A DNA stretch of 41,429 bases from Nostoc sp. 'Peltigera membranacea cyanobiont' 210A (GTDB taxonomy: Bacteria; Cyanobacteriota; Cyanobacteriia; Cyanobacteriales; Nostocaceae). The stretch is taken from the NCBI RefSeq assembly GCF_002246015.1, contig NZ_NOLJ01000002.1, positions 345,059 through 386,487 on the forward strand, in the 5' to 3' direction. Each line of letters starts with the position of its first letter. Positions within the stretch are counted from its first letter, which is position 1. The notes under the pieces were generated by a model. That model was given only the letters and a program-made list of their open reading frames with translations. It had not been told where the DNA came from and did not search any database. The position numbers and the translations under genes are program-made. Of the stretch, positions 20,301 to 27,207 are shown one piece after another.

Positions 20301-22146
20301 CCAAAGAACGTTCAACGCATAGACCAACCAACACCTCTGATTTCACATTGTTCGCTTGCAGGTGGTGTGCTAATTGATTAGCGCGGGTGTTCAACTCTCT
20401 GTAAGTTAGTTGCTGGTCTTCAAACACCAGTGCCACTGCATTCGGAGTTAGTTCTACTTGTTCCTCAAACAATTCATGAATACATTTGTTTTGGGGATAA
20501 TTTACCTGGGTGCTGTTCCACTCTCCTAACTGGTGTAACTCAGCTTTAGTTAATATAGGTAATTCGGAAACTCGCTGTTGTGGATCGGTAACAATCCCTG
20601 CCAATATTGTTTGGAAATGCCCGACCATGCGATCGATTGTGGTTGCATCAAACAAGTCGCTGTTGTAATGACACTTTCCTTCAAGTTCCTGCTCTGTTTC
20701 CTTTATCGATAGGGTTAAATCAAACTTGGTAGGAAAGTTTTCGATTTCCAAAGGAGTTAGGATCAGACCGGGGAGTTCTAATTTTTCAGGAGGCACATTC
20801 TGTAAAATGAACATCACCTGAAACAACGGATTATAGCTTAAAGAACGTTCTGGCTGTAAAACTTCTACCAATTGCTCAAACGGCACATCTTGATGCATAT
20901 AGGCATCCAAAGCTACCTGCTGCACTCGTTGCAGTAATTGCTCAAAACTCGGATTGCCCGCACACTGAATACGCAGTACCAATGTGTTAATAAAGAAACC
21001 AATTAGGGACTCAATTTCATTGCGATTACGGTTAGCAATTGGGGAACCAACGATAATATCTGACTGATTGCTGTAGCGTGAAAGTAAAGTGACGAAGGCA
21101 GCCAACAAAGTCATAAACAAGGTTGTCCCAGACTGTTGGCTGAGTCTTTTGAGCTTTTGAGTGAGGTTACGATCGAGTTGAAAAGACTGTGTACCACCTC
21201 GAAAAGTCTGAATTGGAGGTCGCGGTCGGTCAGTAGGCAATTCCAGTAGTGGTGGTGCGTCGGCTAACTGTTGCTTCCAATAGTTGAGTTGAGTTTCCAG
21301 TACTTCTCCTTGAAGCCACTGTCGCTGCCAAATAGTGAAGTCGGCGTACTGTATAGGCAACTCCGCTAAAGGTGTACCCCTTTGGGGAAGCAAGCTACGC
21401 GTAGCGTCTGTCTGCGACACGCTGCGCGAACGCAGAGAAGGCATTCCTTTTGAGAAGGACTGATAAAGTGCAGACAATTCGCGGATGAATACCGCCATCG
21501 ACCAGCCATCAGAAACTATGTGATGCATAACGAGCATCAGCACATGGGAATTTTCTGACAACCTGAGCAGGGTAACACGCAGTAATGGATCGTGTGCTAG
21601 GTTAAACCGTCGTCCAGCTTCTTGGGTAACTAACTGTCGTACCTGTGCTGCCTGTTCAACTTCTGTTAACCCTTGCAAGTCCACTATTGGGATATTCACT
21701 TTCTGGTTGGAGTGAATGATTTGAATTGGGGAGCCATTCAGCATCTCGAAGTTGGTACGCAACGCTTCGTGACGCCGGACAATTTCTTGCACAGCGACCT
21801 CTAACGTGCTTACTTGAAGCGACCCAATTAGGTGCCAAACAGTTGGTATATTGTAGGTAGATTTCTCTCCCTCCAGTTGGTCTAGGAACCAGAGGCGTTG
21901 TTGAGCAAAAGACAGAGGAATTGCCCCATCTCGCGCGATCGCCCGAATAGGTTCAAGATGACGATGCTCGGCTGGATTGCCTTGGTTAAGAAACGCCAAG
22001 ATTTCTGCTTTGCGTTGGGCTAACTGAGTTTGCAAGTCTAGCGTCAGCTTTCCTTGAGGAGCATTACAGCGCAGGCGATCGCCTTCAACCGAAATCTTTA
22101 TATCCAAAGTGCAAAGGTAAGACAAAAACTCTTCTATAGATTTCAT
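11365..22146 (-). CDS. NRPS C: docking + (C-A-PCP) x3 + TE; Ser, Pro-like, Phe
   Basis: This 3593-residue synthetase starts with a TubC-like docking segment (residues 1-55). Module 1 has an LCL-type C (HHIVSDGWS near 206), an A domain with code DVWHFSLIDK (Ser) and a PCP (GGDS near 1094). Module 2 has a C that opens like DCL domains (ALQAGMIFHSEY; HHAIFDGWS near 1299), an A with code DVQMIAQLAK (Pro-like) and a PCP near 2180. Module 3 has an LCL-type C (near 2392), an A with code DAWTIAAVCK (Phe) and a PCP near 3274. The thioesterase has GWSLGG near 3407 and GNHYAIV. It is terminal, so it should release the peptide by hydrolysis or cyclisation. GAGGAG precedes the ATG. Repeat-derived peptides interrupt C1, A2, C3 and A3. 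Codes were aligned by eye. Confidence 0.95.
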   Translation of the reverse strand: MKSIEEFLSYLCTLDIKISVEGDRLRCNAPQGKLTLDLQTQLAQRKAEILAFLNQGNPAEHRHLEPIRAIARDGAIPLSFAQQRLWFLDQLEGEKSTYNIPTVWHLIGSLQVSTLEVAVQEIVRRHEALRTNFEMLNGSPIQIIHSNQKVNIPIVDLQGLTEVEQAAQVRQLVTQEAGRRFNLAHDPLLRVTLLRLSENSHVLMLVMHHIVSDGWSMAVFIRELSALYQSFSKGMPSLRSRSVSQTDATRSLLPQRGTPLAELPIQYADFTIWQRQWLQGEVLETQLNYWKQQLADAPPLLELPTDRPRPPIQTFRGGTQSFQLDRNLTQKLKRLSQQSGTTLFMTLLAAFVTLLSRYSNQSDIIVGSPIANRNRNEIESLIGFFINTLVLRIQCAGNPSFEQLLQRVQQVALDAYMHQDVPFEQLVEVLQPERSLSYNPLFQVMFILQNVPPEKLELPGLILTPLEIENFPTKFDLTLSIKETEQELEGKCHYNSDLFDATTIDRMVGHFQTILAGIVTDPQQRVSELPILTKAELHQLGEWNSTQVNYPQNKCIHELFEEQVELTPNAVALVFEDQQLTYRELNTRANQLAHHLQANNVKSEVLVGLCVERSLEMVVGLIGILKAGAAYVPLDPRLPPERLSFMLRDSGVEVLLTQQELLSSLPPHTALVICLDTDWGRIEQQCQDNLNPEVKSDNLAYVIYTSGSTGQPKGVMNTHQGLHNRLLWMQQSYQLTSSDRVVQKTPFSFDVSVWEFFWPLLTGARIVLAVPEGHKDTTYLVNLISQQQITTIHFVPSMLQVFLQEPNLGNCSCLKRVFCSGEALPSELIQRFFSKLECELHNLYGPTEAAIDVTFWQCQPQENLQIVPIGQPISNIQIYILDRHLQPVPIGIPGELHIGGDGLARGYLNRPELTQEKFIQNPFFDGKSERLYKTGDLARYLTDGNIEYLGRIDHQVKIRGFRIELGEIEVVINSYPQIQQAVVIAREDIPGNKSLVAYVVPSDQTLTTSQLREFLRQKLPEYMVPSAFVILDTLPLTHNGKIDRPALPIPDQTRPELESEFVAPYTPEQELLAGIWADVLDLKQVGIYDNFFDLGGDSIRSIQVLAKAKQLGLNFSLSQIFQYQTIYQLSRLVRDELSSFSTPKTEAFSLICEGDRTHLPSDIEDAYPLTALQAGMIFHSEYNPESSIYHDVSSRHVRVTFNEQILQTSLQDLAERHPILRTSFDLSNFREMLQLVHKTVCIPLEVEDLRHLSTTEQEIVFNTWFEAEKAKHFDWTCPPLLRFHVHRYTDETFQLTLSFHHAIFDGWSLASFRTELWQRYLSLLNQEALTLEPPPTIPFRDFVALERLTLESQECRQYWVEKLSDINITKIPRWPEAYRSPQVEQSGEMEMSISPEVSDGLKQLARAAGVPLKSVLLAAHLKVLSVLSNQQDVVTGLVSNGRLEESDGERVLGLFLNTLPFRLNLAGGTWIELVQETFKAEREFLPFRRYPLIELQKILGGQSLFEAAFNFVHFHVYQNILGLAGLEELDRKTFQKTNFTFQANFGLDVVSSQVKLLLEYETSELCEEQVRTIGSYYTKTLAAMATQHSERYESYSLLSVSERHQLLVEWNDTQVDYPQDKCIHQLVEEQVEQTPDAIALVFADQQLTYRELNTRANQLAHHLQAIGVEPGVLVGLCVERSVEMVIGLLGILKAGAAYMPLDPEYPTERLSFILEDTQARVLLTQQSLLDRLPQHQVQLICLDTDAKVISQCSQDNLISSVQTNNLAYIIYTSGSTGQPKGIAMNQLALCNLILWHRENLKIACGAKTLQFASISFDVSFQEIFTTWCSGGTLFLIEEELRRDTSNLLGFLQEKAIERMFLPFVALQQLAEVAVSNELVNSHLREIITAGEQLQITPAISEWFSKLTDCTLQNQYGPSESHLATSFILNNSVETWPLLPPIGRPIANTQIYILDRFLQPVPIGVPGEVYIAGVLLAQGYFNQRELTQEKFIPNPFEKAGGRRQEAGGRRQEAGGSKLYKTGDLARYLPDGNIESLGRIDNQVKIRGFRIELGEVEAVLSQHVDVQASCVIAREDIPGNKRLVAYIVPQKEQTLTVSVLRSFLKSKLPEYMVPSAIVILEALPLTPNGKLDRRALRAPDLHSQLSDKYVAPRNPIEEILSVIWEQVLKVEQVGIHNNFFELGGHSLLATQLISRVRTSLKVELPLRNLFAAPTIAQLSQNIQRLQHQDLELSTQPILPRTRDAELPLSFGQTRLWFLDQLNPNSSSYNLLIALRLVGTLDQTALEQSLQEIIARHEALHTNFITVDGKPSQIIHNRSGLGTVSIVDLRHLSTLVLSDSCRAEPRQAEVTEQEIALQQLAQQQAQRPFDLAKQALVRATLVVLSQTEHVLLVCIHHIVFDGWSMGVFVQELAALYNAYSQGQSPSLAPLLIQYADFAIWQRQWLQGDVLQNQLSYWQQQLKDAPALLSLPTDRPRPAVQTYNGAYQEFALSQKLTGDLTQLSQQQGVTLFMTLLATYDTLLYRYTGTEDILVGSPIANRDRSEIEWLIGFFVNTLVMRTNLAGNPSFSELLTRVREVTLSAYAHQNLPFEMLVEALQPERDLCHTPLFQVMFVFQNAPTSQVELTKLTVSTLPIKGTTSRFDLTLIMQNTATGLVGVWEYNTDLFDASTIERMTGHFVTLLSGIIANPQERISQLPLLTAGEQQQLLVEWNDTQTDYPCDQCIHQLFEEQVDRTPDAMAVVFEDQQLTYYQLNCRANQLADYLRSLGVKPDVLVGICVERSLDMVVGLLGILKAGGAYVPLDPEYPTERLSFMLEDAQVSVLLTQQRLIDRLPEYQVKQVCLDEIWEQIAQNDRDNPITGVKAFHLANVIYTSGSTGRPKGVMVEHKGLCNLAQAQIQTFGLTSDSRILQFASLSFDASIWEVVMALRSGGTLYLGTKDSLLPGKPLIERLRDYSITHITLPPSALAVMPVEELPALQTIIVAGEACAAELIRQWSVGRNFFNAYGPTEATVCATIAKCTEDDEKISIGKAIANVQTYILDENLQPVPVGVPGELHIGGIGLARGYLNRPELTQERFISNPFQRGRGQGAGGRGKIENQFSNCDRQACTNYSRLYKTGDLARYLPDSNIEYLGRIDNQLKIRGFRIELGEIEVVLAQHPEVKEVVVIVREDQLANKHLVAYIVPHGKQLLVSELRRFLKQQMPDYMIPSAFMLLETLPLTPNGKVDQKALPIPDIAISQEVSFVAARDTIELQLTQIWEDVLSTHPIGVQHNFFDLGGHSLLAVRLMARIQQQFGKTLPLATLFKSPTIEQLASILRSSIDYRSSSPLVTIQPVGKRSPFFCIHPGGGHVLCYMDLARYLGREQPFYGLQSLGLNGEQEPLSRIEDMAACYIQALQSVQPQGPYHLGGWSLGGIIAFEMAQQLYASGHQVALLALIDSYVPIAMNKPKEINEAMLLVSLAKYLDGLFGQKLSVSSDKLQQLEPEEQLNYILEQAKMLNILSPDFGLQQMRQLFKVFRANLKALYSYIPQPYPNRITLLCASEQVAAVSHDWSKLAAGGVEIHNIPGNHYAIVRKPNVQFLAERLGIYLDRVGDKP
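12826..12905. repeat. In-frame C-rich repeat in NRPS C module 3 A domain
   Basis: CCCCCTGC-type units (about 12869-12901) plus flanking foreign sequence encode an extra segment containing GRGQGAGGRG, just before LYKTGDLARYLP. The insertion is between motifs A6 and A7, the same place as the heptamer insertions in two other A domains of the cluster. Confidence 0.7.
15108..15158. repeat. In-frame palindromic repeat in NRPS C module 3 C domain
   Basis: CGGCTCCGCTCGGCACGAG-type sequence encodes the extra peptide TLVLSDSCRAEPRQAEV between RHLS and TEQEIALQQ. The other C domains of this gene lack such a segment. It lies upstream of the HHxxxDG motif, so the catalytic site is untouched. Confidence 0.65.
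16103..16160. repeat. Seven CCTCCTG heptamers in NRPS C module 2 A domain
   Basis: Seven perfect tandem copies of CCTCCTG occupy 16106-16154. Read on the coding strand they give AGGRRQEAGGRRQEAGG before SKLYKTGDLARYLP. Three heptamers make 21 bases, so the peptide repeats every seven residues. The neighbouring bases match the four-copy array at 29285-29312. Confidence 0.9.
21368..21446. repeat. In-frame palindromic repeat in NRPS C module 1 C domain
   Basis: The stretch contains the perfect 12-bp palindrome GCTACGCGTAGC (21394-21405) and GACACGCTGCGCGAACGC, a dispersed Nostoc-type repeat. It encodes SRSVSQTDATRSLLPQRG between SKGMPSLR and TPLAELPIQYADF, adding about 25 residues shortly after the HHIVSDGWS active site. 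Confidence 0.7.
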
Positions 22147-22255
22147 AGCTCTACTCCTCTCAGTTGCCCGACTTTTTCAGCAAATTAGCTGTAACTGTTT
22201 CAATATTGAAGAAATCATTTGAATGTGCTTAATAATTCAGCTACATCGGCATCCG
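22143..22255 (-). pseudogene. Fossil 3' end of a carrier-domain gene upstream of NRPS C
   Basis: On the - strand, sequence just upstream of NRPS C aligns base by base with the last ~110 bases of NRPS B. Both have TAGCTGAATT, then TGAAACAG(C/T)TACAG followed shortly by CTAAT, and finally GAGAGGA(A)GTAGAGCTATGAAA. In NRPS B this encodes PTIAELAKR...VEL-stop, with the stop overlapping ATG. Here the frame reads SDADVAELLS, then stops and shifts, then GVEL-stop over the NRPS C start. It is the decayed tail of a former NRPS gene. Confidence 0.7.
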
Positions 22256-22343
22256 AACACTGTTACTAATTAAAGATGGTAATTGTTGACTTTTAAATGT
22301 ATACTTTTTTGCAACTTCCCCAAGCTAAAACTGTTGAGTCTAT

Positions 22344-23831
22344 TCAGCTTAAATCAATCGTGCTTTCTGTTTGTGCAGCTTGCTCTTTTCTTCGTTCCAA
22401 CCATAACAAGTACCCTGCTAGGACAATCGCCAGCATTATAATTGGCACAAAAAAACGAAAACTCATCTGCACACTTTCCACCAATGCTTCAATCGGTGCT
22501 TCTGTAATATCAGTTTTAGGGGCAAGATTTGCGTTTATAGTAGTCAAAAATGAAAACAGAGTACCTGTGAGTGCTAAACCAGTTGTCTGACCTAATATAT
22601 TTGACAAAGATAACAACCCTGATGCAATGCCTAACCGTTCTGGAGGCACAGATCCCATAACGGCGCTGCTGTTGGGTGAAGTAAACATTCCCAACCCCAC
22701 TTGCAGCAGTATCATCCTGACAATAAAGCCTAGTACGGTTAATTGAGTATCAAAGGTGCTGATAGCTAAGTACCCAAACACGACCAACACTAGCCCGATT
22801 AAGCTAATGATCCGCGAACCAAAGCGGTCAGACAGAGTGCCAGCAATAGGTGCAATCACTGCTGTGAAAATCGATGTTACTGCCAGCAAAAATCCTGTCT
22901 GTTGGACTGAGTATTGTTTAACCAATTCTAGAAAGAAAGGTAAAATAAAAATCATCCCTGCCATAACGGCAGCCACTATTAAACGCATTAATAAGCCGAA
23001 ACTTAACTCTACAGAGCGAAAAATTTTCAGATCGATCATTGGCGAGTTACTGCGGGCTTCTACAATGAGAAAGCACCATAAACTAATCGCTGCGATCGCT
23101 AACAGAATCAGCGCTATTGGGGAGCCAAAACCCTCATTCTGGACTGTTGTCATACTAAATGCGAAGCAGCTTAATGTCACCGCTACGAGTATTGCCCCAG
23201 CTATATCAAAGCTTTTTTTAGCTTCACGGCTCACCGAATCTGGTACGGTTAGAGCGACAATTAAAATAGCAATTATACTGATTGGCACATTCACCAAGAA
23301 GATTAAACGCCAGCCCACCCAACTAATCAACAGCCCTCCTACTGATGGCCCGCTGGCAACACCTATCCAGTTAATCCCGTTAATAATGCCCAATGCACGT
23401 CCACGCTCCTCTTTTGGGAACACTTCTGCGATAATTGCCGATCCCATGACTCCGATCAACACCGCTCCCAATCCCTGGAGTACTCGAAAGCCTATTAAAA
23501 AGCCTACATTTGGTGCAGTTCCACAAAGCACAGAGCCGATGGTGAACAGAATCAGTCCACCCAAAAACAACCACTTTTTGTTCCACATATCTCCTAGACG
23601 CGCCGCAATCAGAATAAAAGCAGCGCACACCAGTAGATAACTTAAGGAAACCCATTGAATGGTAGCAAAGCTCGTGTGCAGCGATTGGATCAAAGTAGGA
23701 AGGGCGAGATTGACAATGTTGATATCTACAGTGCATACAAACGCACTCATGCCAATAGCCAACATTGCCCACCATTTTTTTGATGCTCCTGGGTTTGTCA
23801 GATCCTTAGATTCCTCTTGTGTGCTTTGCAT
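22344..23831 (-). CDS. DHA2-type MFS exporter
   Basis: The 495-residue protein has about 14 hydrophobic segments. Motif A-like ARLGDMWNKK follows TM2, and motif C-like GPSVGGLLISWVGWRLIFLVNVPI lies in TM5 (given here as two joined parts: GPSVGGLLI and WRLIFLVNVPI). Relatives export drugs and secondary metabolites with proton motive force. Its place between two NRPS genes on the same strand suggests export of the peptide or self-protection. Spacing is loose for this operon: 117 bases after NRPS B and 197 before NRPS C. The downstream gap holds the fossil NRPS end, so this gene may be a later arrival in the cluster. Confidence 0.93.
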   Translation of the reverse strand: MQSTQEESKDLTNPGASKKWWAMLAIGMSAFVCTVDINIVNLALPTLIQSLHTSFATIQWVSLSYLLVCAAFILIAARLGDMWNKKWLFLGGLILFTIGSVLCGTAPNVGFLIGFRVLQGLGAVLIGVMGSAIIAEVFPKEERGRALGIINGINWIGVASGPSVGGLLISWVGWRLIFLVNVPISIIAILIVALTVPDSVSREAKKSFDIAGAILVAVTLSCFAFSMTTVQNEGFGSPIALILLAIAAISLWCFLIVEARSNSPMIDLKIFRSVELSFGLLMRLIVAAVMAGMIFILPFFLELVKQYSVQQTGFLLAVTSIFTAVIAPIAGTLSDRFGSRIISLIGLVLVVFGYLAISTFDTQLTVLGFIVRMILLQVGLGMFTSPNSSAVMGSVPPERLGIASGLLSLSNILGQTTGLALTGTLFSFLTTINANLAPKTDITEAPIEALVESVQMSFRFFVPIIMLAIVLAGYLLWLERRKEQAAQTESTIDLS

Positions 23832-23948
23832 GGCTATCTTTTATTAGTTATGGGGGCTACATTACACTTTGAATAAGTAAGTCGGCGGGAGAATTTATGA
23901 GTATGTAACGAAAACTTACGCTTGAGAAAGATGGCAGAGGTTTAGGTT

Positions 23949-26900
23949 TCATAGCTCTACTTCCTCTCGATTATTTGACATTTCCAGAGGATTAGCCTGT
24001 AGCTGTTTCATTATGGAATGAATGCTGTCAATTCTTTTTGCCAATTCAGCTATAGTTGGTAATTCAAATAAACTGCGTAAGGGCAACTCTATAGAGAAGG
24101 CTTGGCGCAACCGTGAAAAAACTTGAGTAGCTAGCAGCGAATGTCCTCCCAATTCAAAGAAGTTGTCGTAGATGCTGACTCGTTCTAATTTTAAGACTTC
24201 AGACCAGATGGCAGCTAAAATCTCTTGGGTGGCGTTATCAGGTGGAACAAAGCTTATTGACTGACTGAGACTGGAGGCATCTGGTACGGGCAAGGTGTGA
24301 CGGTCTACTTTACCGTTCGGAGTTAGGGGGATTGTCTCCAGGTTGACGAAAGCACTAGGCACCATGTAATCTGGCAACTTCTCTTTAAGATAATTACGCA
24401 ATGTATCCAAAGTAGGAACTTGCCCTTTTTGCGGTACGAAATAGGCTACTAAGCGCGGGTTTCCCGGTTGGTCTTCACGAAGAATCACCACTACTTCCAG
24501 TAGTTCAGGGTGTTGACTTAAAACTGCCTCGATTTCTTCAAGTTCGATGCGGAAACCGCGAATTTTTACCTGATTATCAATCCGACCAACAAACTCCAGG
24601 TTGCCATCAGGTAGATAGCGGACTAAATCTCCTGTTTTGTAGATTCGAGAACTTGGCTGATCGTTGAAGGGATTTTGGATAAATTTTTGAGCCGTTAAAA
24701 TTGGGTCATTCAAATAACCAAGGGCAAGACCGGAACCACCAATATAAAGTTCGCCTACTACACCTATAGGCGCTAAATTCCCCATTTTGTCCAGGATATA
24801 AACTTCTGTGTTTGGCAGTGGTCTGCCAATTGGGATAGAAGTTTTGTTACTCTTTTGACAACGCCAAGTAATGGATGATGGCCTTTCTGTCGGCCCATAC
24901 TGATTGTAGAGGTCAGCACTGAAATTATTCATAAATGCTGCCATTAAATTAACTGTTAACTTATCACCTCCTGTAATAACCCGGCGTATAGATTTGCAAG
25001 TGGTGAATTCTTTTTGCTCAAGCAGCATTTGTAACATTGGAGGTACAAATCTAGCGATGGTAACTTGTTCTCGATTAATCAGGCAAATCAAATAATCAAA
25101 ATCACTCGTTTTTTGCGGATGTCCGATAACAATTCTGGCTCCAGTTAATAGTGGGATAAAAAGTTCCCATACAAACATATCAAAACTGATATTTCCTAGT
25201 TGCAGGATGCGGTCATTCGATGTAAAATTATGAACTTTTTGGGTTCTATCAACTCGACTAATGACACCTTCATGTGTCATTAAAATACCTTTGGGTTTTC
25301 CTGTTGACCCAGAAGTAAAAATCACATAAGCTAGGCGATCGGATGTTGTTTTACTAACTAGATTTTCTTCATTTTCTTGGGCATTCGCTTCTGAAATTGA
25401 ATCCAGATAAACTACTTTCGCTCCGCTTGGTGGTAGCCGATCGACAAACTGCTTTTGAGTTAAAAGTACAGATGCCTGTGACTCATTTAACATATAAGCT
25501 AAACGTTCTTGTGGATACGTAGGGTCTAATGCCACAAAAGCCCCACCCGCCTTGAGAATTCCCAAAATTACCGCCGCCACTAAGAGCGATCGCTCTAAAA
25601 AAATACCCACTAAAACTTCTGTTCCAACTCCCAAGGTTTGTAAGTGGTGCGCTATTTTGTTGGCACGGCAATTTAATTCTCGGTAAGTCAGTTGCTGGTC
25701 TTCAAATACCACTGCTACTGCATCAGGATTTTTCTCCACCTGGGCTTCAAACAATTGTGGGATAAGTTTATGAGGATACTCTACTGTTTGGCGATCGTTC
25801 CACTCCACCAGCAGTTGGTGTCGCTCTGGCTCAGTCAGCAAAGGTAATTCCGAGAGTCGCTGCCTTGGATTGATCGCAATACCTGCAAGTATTGTCTGAA
25901 AATGCCCTAGCATCCGGGTAATCGTGGCAGCATCAAAGCGGCAGCTATCGTAGCTAATTTGCACGGACAATTGCGAATCAGGCACGGCTACAACTGCCAG
26001 AGGATAATTCGTGCGTGTAATAGTTTTAATATTGGCTATTTCTAAGTTGCTATTTTGCTGCCACAAAGATGCACCTGTCGGGTAGTTCTCAAAAACCACG
26101 ATGCTCTCGAACAAGGGCATTCCCCAGGACAAGTCACTCATCCGATGAATCTCTACCAATGGGCTGTAGGAGTACTGCTCTCGATCTACCTGCTGAATCT
26201 GAAGCTGCTGCAACCAAGACAGCAACTCAGTTTCTTCAGAGATTTGTACCCTCACTGGTAGAGTGTTGATAAACAGCCCAACCATAGATTCCACCCCTAA
26301 CAGAACTGGGGGACGACCAGATACAGTAGCTCCAAAGACCACATCTCCTTCGCCACTGTAGCGTGAGAGCAGCAGCGCCCATGCTCCCTGCACCAAAATG
26401 TTAAGAGTCAAATGATGCTGTTTAACAAAAGATTGCAGTGCAGCTGTGATCTCTGCCGATAATTTAATCTGCTGCTGATTGTAGGTTTGCTTTTGATTGG
26501 AATTACTGTCGAAAGACTTGTCTACAACAAAAGGGGTAGGGGCAGTAAAACCTTCAAGTGCTTGCTGCCAAAACCTCTCCGCTTTGGAAAGATCCTGTTG
26601 CTGCAACCAAGTGATGTAGTCACGGTAGGAACGAGGAGTTTTTAAGTGTAAATCATCACCACAATTGAGGGCATCGTAGAAAGCAAAGACTTCTTGAAGA
26701 ATTATAGGCAAAGACCAACCGTCTATTAGTAGGTGATGCTGAGTCCAGATAAATTCATAAATCTCATCAGCCATCTGAATGAGCGTGCAACGCATCAACG
26801 GAGCTTGGTTAAGTTCAAAACCCTTTTCTAAATCTGCTTGTAAAAAAGTCTCTAGAGATTCCTCCGGCTCAACCAGAGATAGCGATGTCTGATGACAAGT

Positions 26901-27200
26901 TGTTGGGCGTTCACGCCAGTCAAGGTTCGCCCAAGGCAAGTTTACCCTCTCTCGCACGACTTGAAGCGGCTTTTTGCTGTCCTCCCAAATAAAAAGGGTA
27001 CGCAAAACTGGGTGGTGGTCTACTACTCTAGCCCAAGCTTGCTCAAACGCAGAAACATTAAGTTTTCCATTAATAGTACATCTCCATTGAGTGCAGTACA
27101 TCCCAGAATCTGGGGCATAAAGGGTATGAAAAAGCATACCTTGCTGCATAGGAGAAAGGGGATAAATAGATTCAATATTATTTTGTGTATTCATTTCCAT
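23949..27200 (-). CDS. NRPS B: C-A-PCP, unusual specificity code
   Basis: This 1083-residue single module opens with a DCL-type C domain (SPMQQGMLFHTLY; HHLLIDGWS near residue 154), matching the epimerisation domain that ends NRPS A. The A domain spans about 480-980 and the PCP carries GGHSLLATQ near 1017. The ten-residue code read by eye is DMWRIGQSSK. I do not recognise it. Arg at position 278 could pair with a side-chain carboxylate, which fits an acidic substrate such as 2-aminoadipate or glutamate, given the homocitrate-type genes in the operon (inference). It starts seven bases after NRPS A. Its stop overlaps an ATG (VEL then ATGA) that no longer leads into a gene. Confidence 0.94.
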   Translation of the reverse strand: MEMNTQNNIESIYPLSPMQQGMLFHTLYAPDSGMYCTQWRCTINGKLNVSAFEQAWARVVDHHPVLRTLFIWEDSKKPLQVVRERVNLPWANLDWRERPTTCHQTSLSLVEPEESLETFLQADLEKGFELNQAPLMRCTLIQMADEIYEFIWTQHHLLIDGWSLPIILQEVFAFYDALNCGDDLHLKTPRSYRDYITWLQQQDLSKAERFWQQALEGFTAPTPFVVDKSFDSNSNQKQTYNQQQIKLSAEITAALQSFVKQHHLTLNILVQGAWALLLSRYSGEGDVVFGATVSGRPPVLLGVESMVGLFINTLPVRVQISEETELLSWLQQLQIQQVDREQYSYSPLVEIHRMSDLSWGMPLFESIVVFENYPTGASLWQQNSNLEIANIKTITRTNYPLAVVAVPDSQLSVQISYDSCRFDAATITRMLGHFQTILAGIAINPRQRLSELPLLTEPERHQLLVEWNDRQTVEYPHKLIPQLFEAQVEKNPDAVAVVFEDQQLTYRELNCRANKIAHHLQTLGVGTEVLVGIFLERSLLVAAVILGILKAGGAFVALDPTYPQERLAYMLNESQASVLLTQKQFVDRLPPSGAKVVYLDSISEANAQENEENLVSKTTSDRLAYVIFTSGSTGKPKGILMTHEGVISRVDRTQKVHNFTSNDRILQLGNISFDMFVWELFIPLLTGARIVIGHPQKTSDFDYLICLINREQVTIARFVPPMLQMLLEQKEFTTCKSIRRVITGGDKLTVNLMAAFMNNFSADLYNQYGPTERPSSITWRCQKSNKTSIPIGRPLPNTEVYILDKMGNLAPIGVVGELYIGGSGLALGYLNDPILTAQKFIQNPFNDQPSSRIYKTGDLVRYLPDGNLEFVGRIDNQVKIRGFRIELEEIEAVLSQHPELLEVVVILREDQPGNPRLVAYFVPQKGQVPTLDTLRNYLKEKLPDYMVPSAFVNLETIPLTPNGKVDRHTLPVPDASSLSQSISFVPPDNATQEILAAIWSEVLKLERVSIYDNFFELGGHSLLATQVFSRLRQAFSIELPLRSLFELPTIAELAKRIDSIHSIMKQLQANPLEMSNNREEVEL

Positions 27201-27207
27201 CTACTTT

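Noticed and set aside
22756..23640. 294-codon + strand frame opposite the MFS gene
   Set aside because: Mirror of a hydrophobic - strand gene; its composition is that of an antisense shadow.
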